Origin: Paratinospora sagittata
Taxonomy: Eukaryota; Streptophyta; Magnoliopsida; Ranunculales; Menispermaceae
NCBI GenBank assembly: GCA_035771175.1
Contig: CM069602.1
Location: forward strand, 14,097,116-14,161,115
DNA length: 64,000 nt
Reading direction: 5' to 3'
The position numbers were made by a program, and so were the translations under genes. Below the pieces are notes generated by a model. That model made no database searches. It was not told the DNA's origin and worked only from the letters and a program-made list of their open reading frames with translations. This document shows positions 59,998 through 64,000 of the stretch, in pieces (position 1 is the first letter of the stretch; each line of letters starts with the position of its first letter).

Positions 59998-62900
59998 CTA
60001 AATGGGCCGAATTCGAAGTGGAAGGCCCAGTGCTGGTGTGGGCATCATTTCAGCAATGATCTTCTCATCAGGGAACACAGTCTCCCATTCAAACCTCTTC
60101 ACCACGTTATGTAGAAAAGTGAGTATTGTTGTTCTCGCATATTCTTTTCCAGGGCATGTTCGAACTCCCCCTCCAAAAGGAACAAAAGTGTAAGGAGCAG
60201 GTCCATTCCCTTCGTATCTTGAAGGATCAAACCTTTCTGGCTCTGCAAAGTATTCTGGGTTCTTGTTTGTTGAGCTCACACTCCAGTATATCTGTTCATA
60301 TAACACATTTATAATTGCATTGATCAAAATAGTAATTAGGAGATCAGAATTAACGAAATATTCATATGTAATAATAAAAGAAAGTTATCACCCAAGTGTC
60401 CTTGTTTAGTGGACTTCAGTGCCTAATTTCATGGGGTCTTAGTGGCCGAAGTATAATAAGAAAGAGTAATGCCGAAGTGACATTTAAAGTGCACATCTAA
60501 GGTGTCCATAACCATTAAATACTATTGGATTGACTTAAATTATTTACCAACACATAGTTTAATGCATGCAATCCAATAGTGTATAGTGATGATGTTACAC
60601 TTTGAATATACATTTCAATTGTTAATGTAGCATTACTCAATATTATATATAGTGTAGGGGCGTTCATCAACCCAACCAACCCGATCAACCCGACTGAACC
60701 GAACCTTTTGGATTGAGTTAGATAGATTGTTTAGGTTGGGTTGAGTTCTAAAATACCCAACCCGATCTGTTTGGGTTGGGTCATGGGTTCAACCCATAGG
60801 AACCCGAGTAATCCAAGAGAACCAACATTAAGTCGAAACCCTAATATTACTCTCAAATTTATAAATTTTACAATTACATATACATGATTTAGAGCTAACC
60901 CTTTCAAAAAAAAAAAAAAAAGAACTTTAACCTATTTCATAATCACCAATCTAAGCCACAATAATAACATACTGTAAATATCGAGTAAAATAAAAGGTCC
61001 GCCACAATTTATTTAGTAGCAATTATTTAGTAAATTATTATTCAAAATTATTAAAATTATCAAAATTAAGCTTAAGTCCAACTCGATCTATTGATCCAAC
61101 CCAAATCGAACCTAAACTGTTTGAGTTGGGTTAGAAGACAATTTGAGTTGAATTAGATTGAGTTTCAAATTTATCAACTGAAACTATTTAAGTTGTATTA
61201 GATTTTAGCTCTAAATCGACTCAACTCAACCCAACTCATGTACGCTTCTAATACAGTGGCTCTTGTGCCCGAGTTGTTAGTAGGGCTTTGGTCAATGGGC
61301 ACTTCAAGTCTGCTTACCAATATCACATGTTCTTTTAATATATATATTTTGAATGTATGTATGTATTTATTTTATATTAATATGTACCTTCCAGCCCTTT
61401 GGGATGGTGAAACCTGCAAAAGTGAAGTCAGCTACGACCTCTCTGAATGTCCCTTGAAGAGGGGGCACCAATCTCATCACTTCTTGCACCACATTCCAGG
61501 AATACTTCATCTTTTGTATGTCTTCCCATTCTAGTGCCTCATCACCAGCTGCTTTTGCCTTCATGATCTCTCTATGCTCTAATTTTTGCATACCACAAAA
61601 CTAATGCAAATAAGTAATCAACATCTTAATTTTTGTGAAAGTACGCATGATTAAAGATATGGTTAGGAGACCGGAACAGTTAGTTTTTTGCCATTTGATA
61701 ACTTTTACTTGAAATAAATAAATTTTAGCATTTAAAAAAAAACTGATCTCACCCCAGCTTCTCCAAACTCCTTTTGCAATTAAAATTAGAAAAATATTAA
61801 AATTGACATTCAAAAGGTACATCTATGTGCATCACCATTCGATTGCCTCGAATTATTTCTTACTACATGATTCAAGATAATCTAGTGGTGTTATTTTAAG
61901 TGCATTTATAGTGCCAAAAGAAAAACAATTAATTGGCTACTTTATTAAATGAAACCTAATCCAATAACTTATCCGTAAGTACTTTGGCCTTCTTCGAGAG
62001 CATGTCTGTGTTTAGGGCTAAAAACTCTTTTTCTAAAACGGCAAACGCAAAAGCAGAGGGAGAGTACTTCGTAAAAAGTCCCAAAATTTAGGTTTTTATG
62101 CGCTCCCAAAGAGGGCCTTTTTGTTAAATGCCAAAGGCTCAAATATTTCATTAGGTGCAAATTAGATTGTAAAATCCAAACAAATAATAATAATAATTTA
62201 AAAAAAAACTTATATTAATTTTAAAAAAAGTGGACTAAATAAGTAAATCCCATAATGTATATAGAGATAAATAGTGACAACCATGATTTTTTATTTTTTT
62301 ATTTTTTGTCACCAGACAACCTTTGATTAATCACCCTTTTTTATGTGTAAGATTCTCAATTTATTTACTAAAACAAAAACTTCCAAAAAAAAAAAACAAT
62401 AAATAAGTTGATTTACTTTTACCCTTTTGGATCTCATGGTAAACCTGCGGATTCTGGCCTGCATATTTCATGAGGAAAGTAATGGCAGTTGCTACAGTGC
62501 TATACCCTGCAACAAGCAACCCCATCATTTTATCAGCAATCTCTTCTTTCTCCATCGTTTCACCGCTACTCGGGTCCTTCACCGCTATCATATGCGAAAG
62601 CACATCGACCATCGGCCCACCCTTCTCCAAAACCTGTGTCTTCTCCTTTACTACCACCTCAAGCTCCTTCCTTATCTCCCCGGCAGCCTTCTTCGCTCTA
62701 CTAAACACCGTGCCCGGAAAATCCACCGCTATAGAATGAACCCCTTTGGTCACTTTATCAAACGCGCTCACCATCTTCGCCACTCGATCTGGGTCATCAA
62801 GCCCCAAGAACAACCGACACGCAAGCGTCAACGTAAAACACTTTGCGAGAGGAAAGACCTTAACTTCATCTCTGCCTTCCCAATTCATCTTTAAATGTTG

Positions 62901-63395
62901 CTTTGTGATTGAATCCATTGTGCGCAAATAGCCCATAAGAGCTTCTGGTTTGAGGAACGGCGGTTGGCGTAAGAGGCGCGATTCTTCTGAATTTTCCTTG
63001 TTATTGGGTTGAACGACAGCGGGTTCTGCCCCCTGTTGTTTGTATGTGTGGAAGAGCTTGTAAATTGATAGGGGGCGCCAAACCGCTGTGAGTTTTCCCG
63101 TGTTAGAGAAGATGAATTTGTTCCCTTGAGAGCCGCAGAAGACAACGGTGGGCTCTCCGAGAATGCTTGTTTTGAAGATTTTCTGGGAGTATTTGTTCAT
63201 TCTATCGCGCACGAACTTCTCTGGGTTGCTGTAGAGGAATTCTAGCGTTTGGCCTATGAAGGGCAATCCGAAGCTTCCTGGTGGAAGATTTAACACAGAT
63301 GTGGTACTACCTGCTTTGTTTTTGTAAGCCGAGATGCTGAGGAAGATGGAGACGAAGATGAGAAGAATAGATAGAGAAAGGAAGAGGAGATCCAT
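59998..63395 (-). CDS. Cytochrome P450, CYP85 clan, CYP716-like, 485 aa
   Basis: Three exons (minus order): 63395-62423, 61578-61388, 60291-59998; 1458 nt, frame closed. N-terminal membrane anchor (residues 3-23), proline-rich hinge [14 protein letters not shown] (37-50), ExxR motif EVMR (357-360), PERF (406-409), heme loop [11 protein letters not shown] with Cys434. Landmarks [33 protein letters not shown] and CPGKEYAR are those of CYP716 and near relatives, often triterpenoid oxidases. The I-helix reads AGYSTV (296-301): the usual acidic residue of AGxDT is Ser. The stretch at 113-145 between helices B' and C also looks atypical. A TATATA-like motif ~40 bp upstream of the ATG may be the TATA box. 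The substrate is unknown. Both introns contain small transposons. Confidence 0.9.
60464..60637. mobile_element. MITE-like hairpin, copy d, in P450 intron 2
   Basis: Ends gagtaatgc and gcattactc; inner arms actattggattg and caatccaatagt. Same layout as copies a-c and e. Confidence 0.7.
60655..61250. mobile_element. Non-autonomous hAT-like element in P450 intron 2
   Basis: Ends TAGGGGCGTTCAT and ATGTACGCTTCTA are imperfect inverted repeats. The 8-mers atatagtg (60647-60654) and atacagtg (61251-61258) flank them, matching the hAT 8-bp duplication with one change. The inner ends are rich in aacccaacc repeats. It is 596 bp with no transposase. Confidence 0.6.
61804..61915. mobile_element. MITE-like hairpin, copy e, in P450 intron 1
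   Basis: Core cgattgcctcgaatta pairs imperfectly with attcaagataatct (61839-61885); outer arms share gtgcatc/gtgcattt. Diverged member of the family. Confidence 0.5.
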
Positions 63396-64000
63396 ATTAA
63401 TTGATATATGGCTGAACTGAAATATAAGGAGATATATAGTTTTTACATTATGATCAGAAAATCAACTTATCAAGATTACCCGTACGTGTTTAATTATATA
63501 ATGAGAAAAGAGTACTCAAGAGAACGTGAGGAAGAAGAGCCCATTGGTTGGTGAACATAGGAAGGAACGACCCTCTCGATCGATGCAAAGTGGTGAGAGG
63601 AGACGGAGATAGTAGCTACTTGTGTTTTTCAATTCAGTGTTTTTTTTGGTTAATTGAAGAATTACTAAGTAGATCCTACCAAGAATGTGTATCATAATTA
63701 ATTAGAAGAGACGTATAACTAATTTGTTAACTCATAATCTTTCTTGCTAGTTGATCATAATCTATTCATGTTACAAGTAAAATGCATATTGCATGACATA
63801 GAATTTATTGGATATCTAATAATTATATAACTGCATGCCAGTATGGTATTGACAATTGGCAAATGTAATTAATAAAAGAAATGCTAATTTAATTACAAAA
63901 ATTTACAATTACATGTGTAACTCTACACATGTATTATATTTATTAGATCATTTATTACACATCTTACGATGTGTAAATCACTAATACCCAATAAATAAAT
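63396..64000. other. Upstream region of the P450 gene
   Basis: Promoter side of the P450 gene. No other gene is seen. From about 63886 to the window end a sequence resembles the start of the MITE at 58110 and is cut by the window edge. Confidence 0.4.

Noticed and set aside
59998..63395. P450 as a pseudogene because of the AGYST motif
   Set aside because: Frame, splice sites, heme loop, ExxR and PERF are intact; one unusual residue is not evidence of decay.

Overview
The window is nuclear DNA from a dicot plant. It is AT-rich, its genes carry many introns, and it holds typical angiosperm families (remorin, RPM1-type NLR, GH79 heparanase-like enzymes, a membrane-anchored ubiquitin-fold protein and a CYP716-like P450) set among many plant transposable elements. 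The species cannot be named from the sequence. Exon structures were derived by hand from splice signals and reading-frame closure; for each gene called intact, the summed exon length is a multiple of three.

Layout. 51-2119 (-): remorin gene, six exons. 3957-7126 (-): CC-NBS-LRR gene broken by an exact 19-bp tandem duplication between the P-loop and RNBS-A. 7500-8020 (-): decayed fragment resembling an endogenous pararetrovirus movement protein. 9217-9499 (+): frameshifted N-terminal fragment of the plastid acetyl-CoA carboxylase alpha-carboxyltransferase. 11290-26542: a transposon graveyard with a LINE fragment, a copia fragment, an LTR fragment, a complete solo LTR, and a decayed MULE that carries a MuDR transposase followed by a plant-mobile-domain (PMD) gene. 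The PMD gene is interrupted twice, by a 2.17-kb solo LTR inside an exon and by a 919-bp foldback built of SINE-like arms. 29380-49416: three heparanase-like genes, one on + and two on -. The middle one holds a complete copia element with identical LTRs in its first intron. 52165-53965 (-): MUB gene. 59998-63395 (-): P450 gene whose introns hold three small elements.

Functional picture. The intact host genes form no obvious pathway. The clearest organised unit is the GH79 cluster: one GUS1/2-like gene converging on two GUS3-like tandem copies, all secreted wall or arabinogalactan-type glucuronidases by family knowledge. The most unusual structure is the SINE-arm foldback at 24559-25477, whose RNA would fold into long hairpins. 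The MULE shows that PMD genes travel with MuDR transposases and records a clear order of nested insertions.
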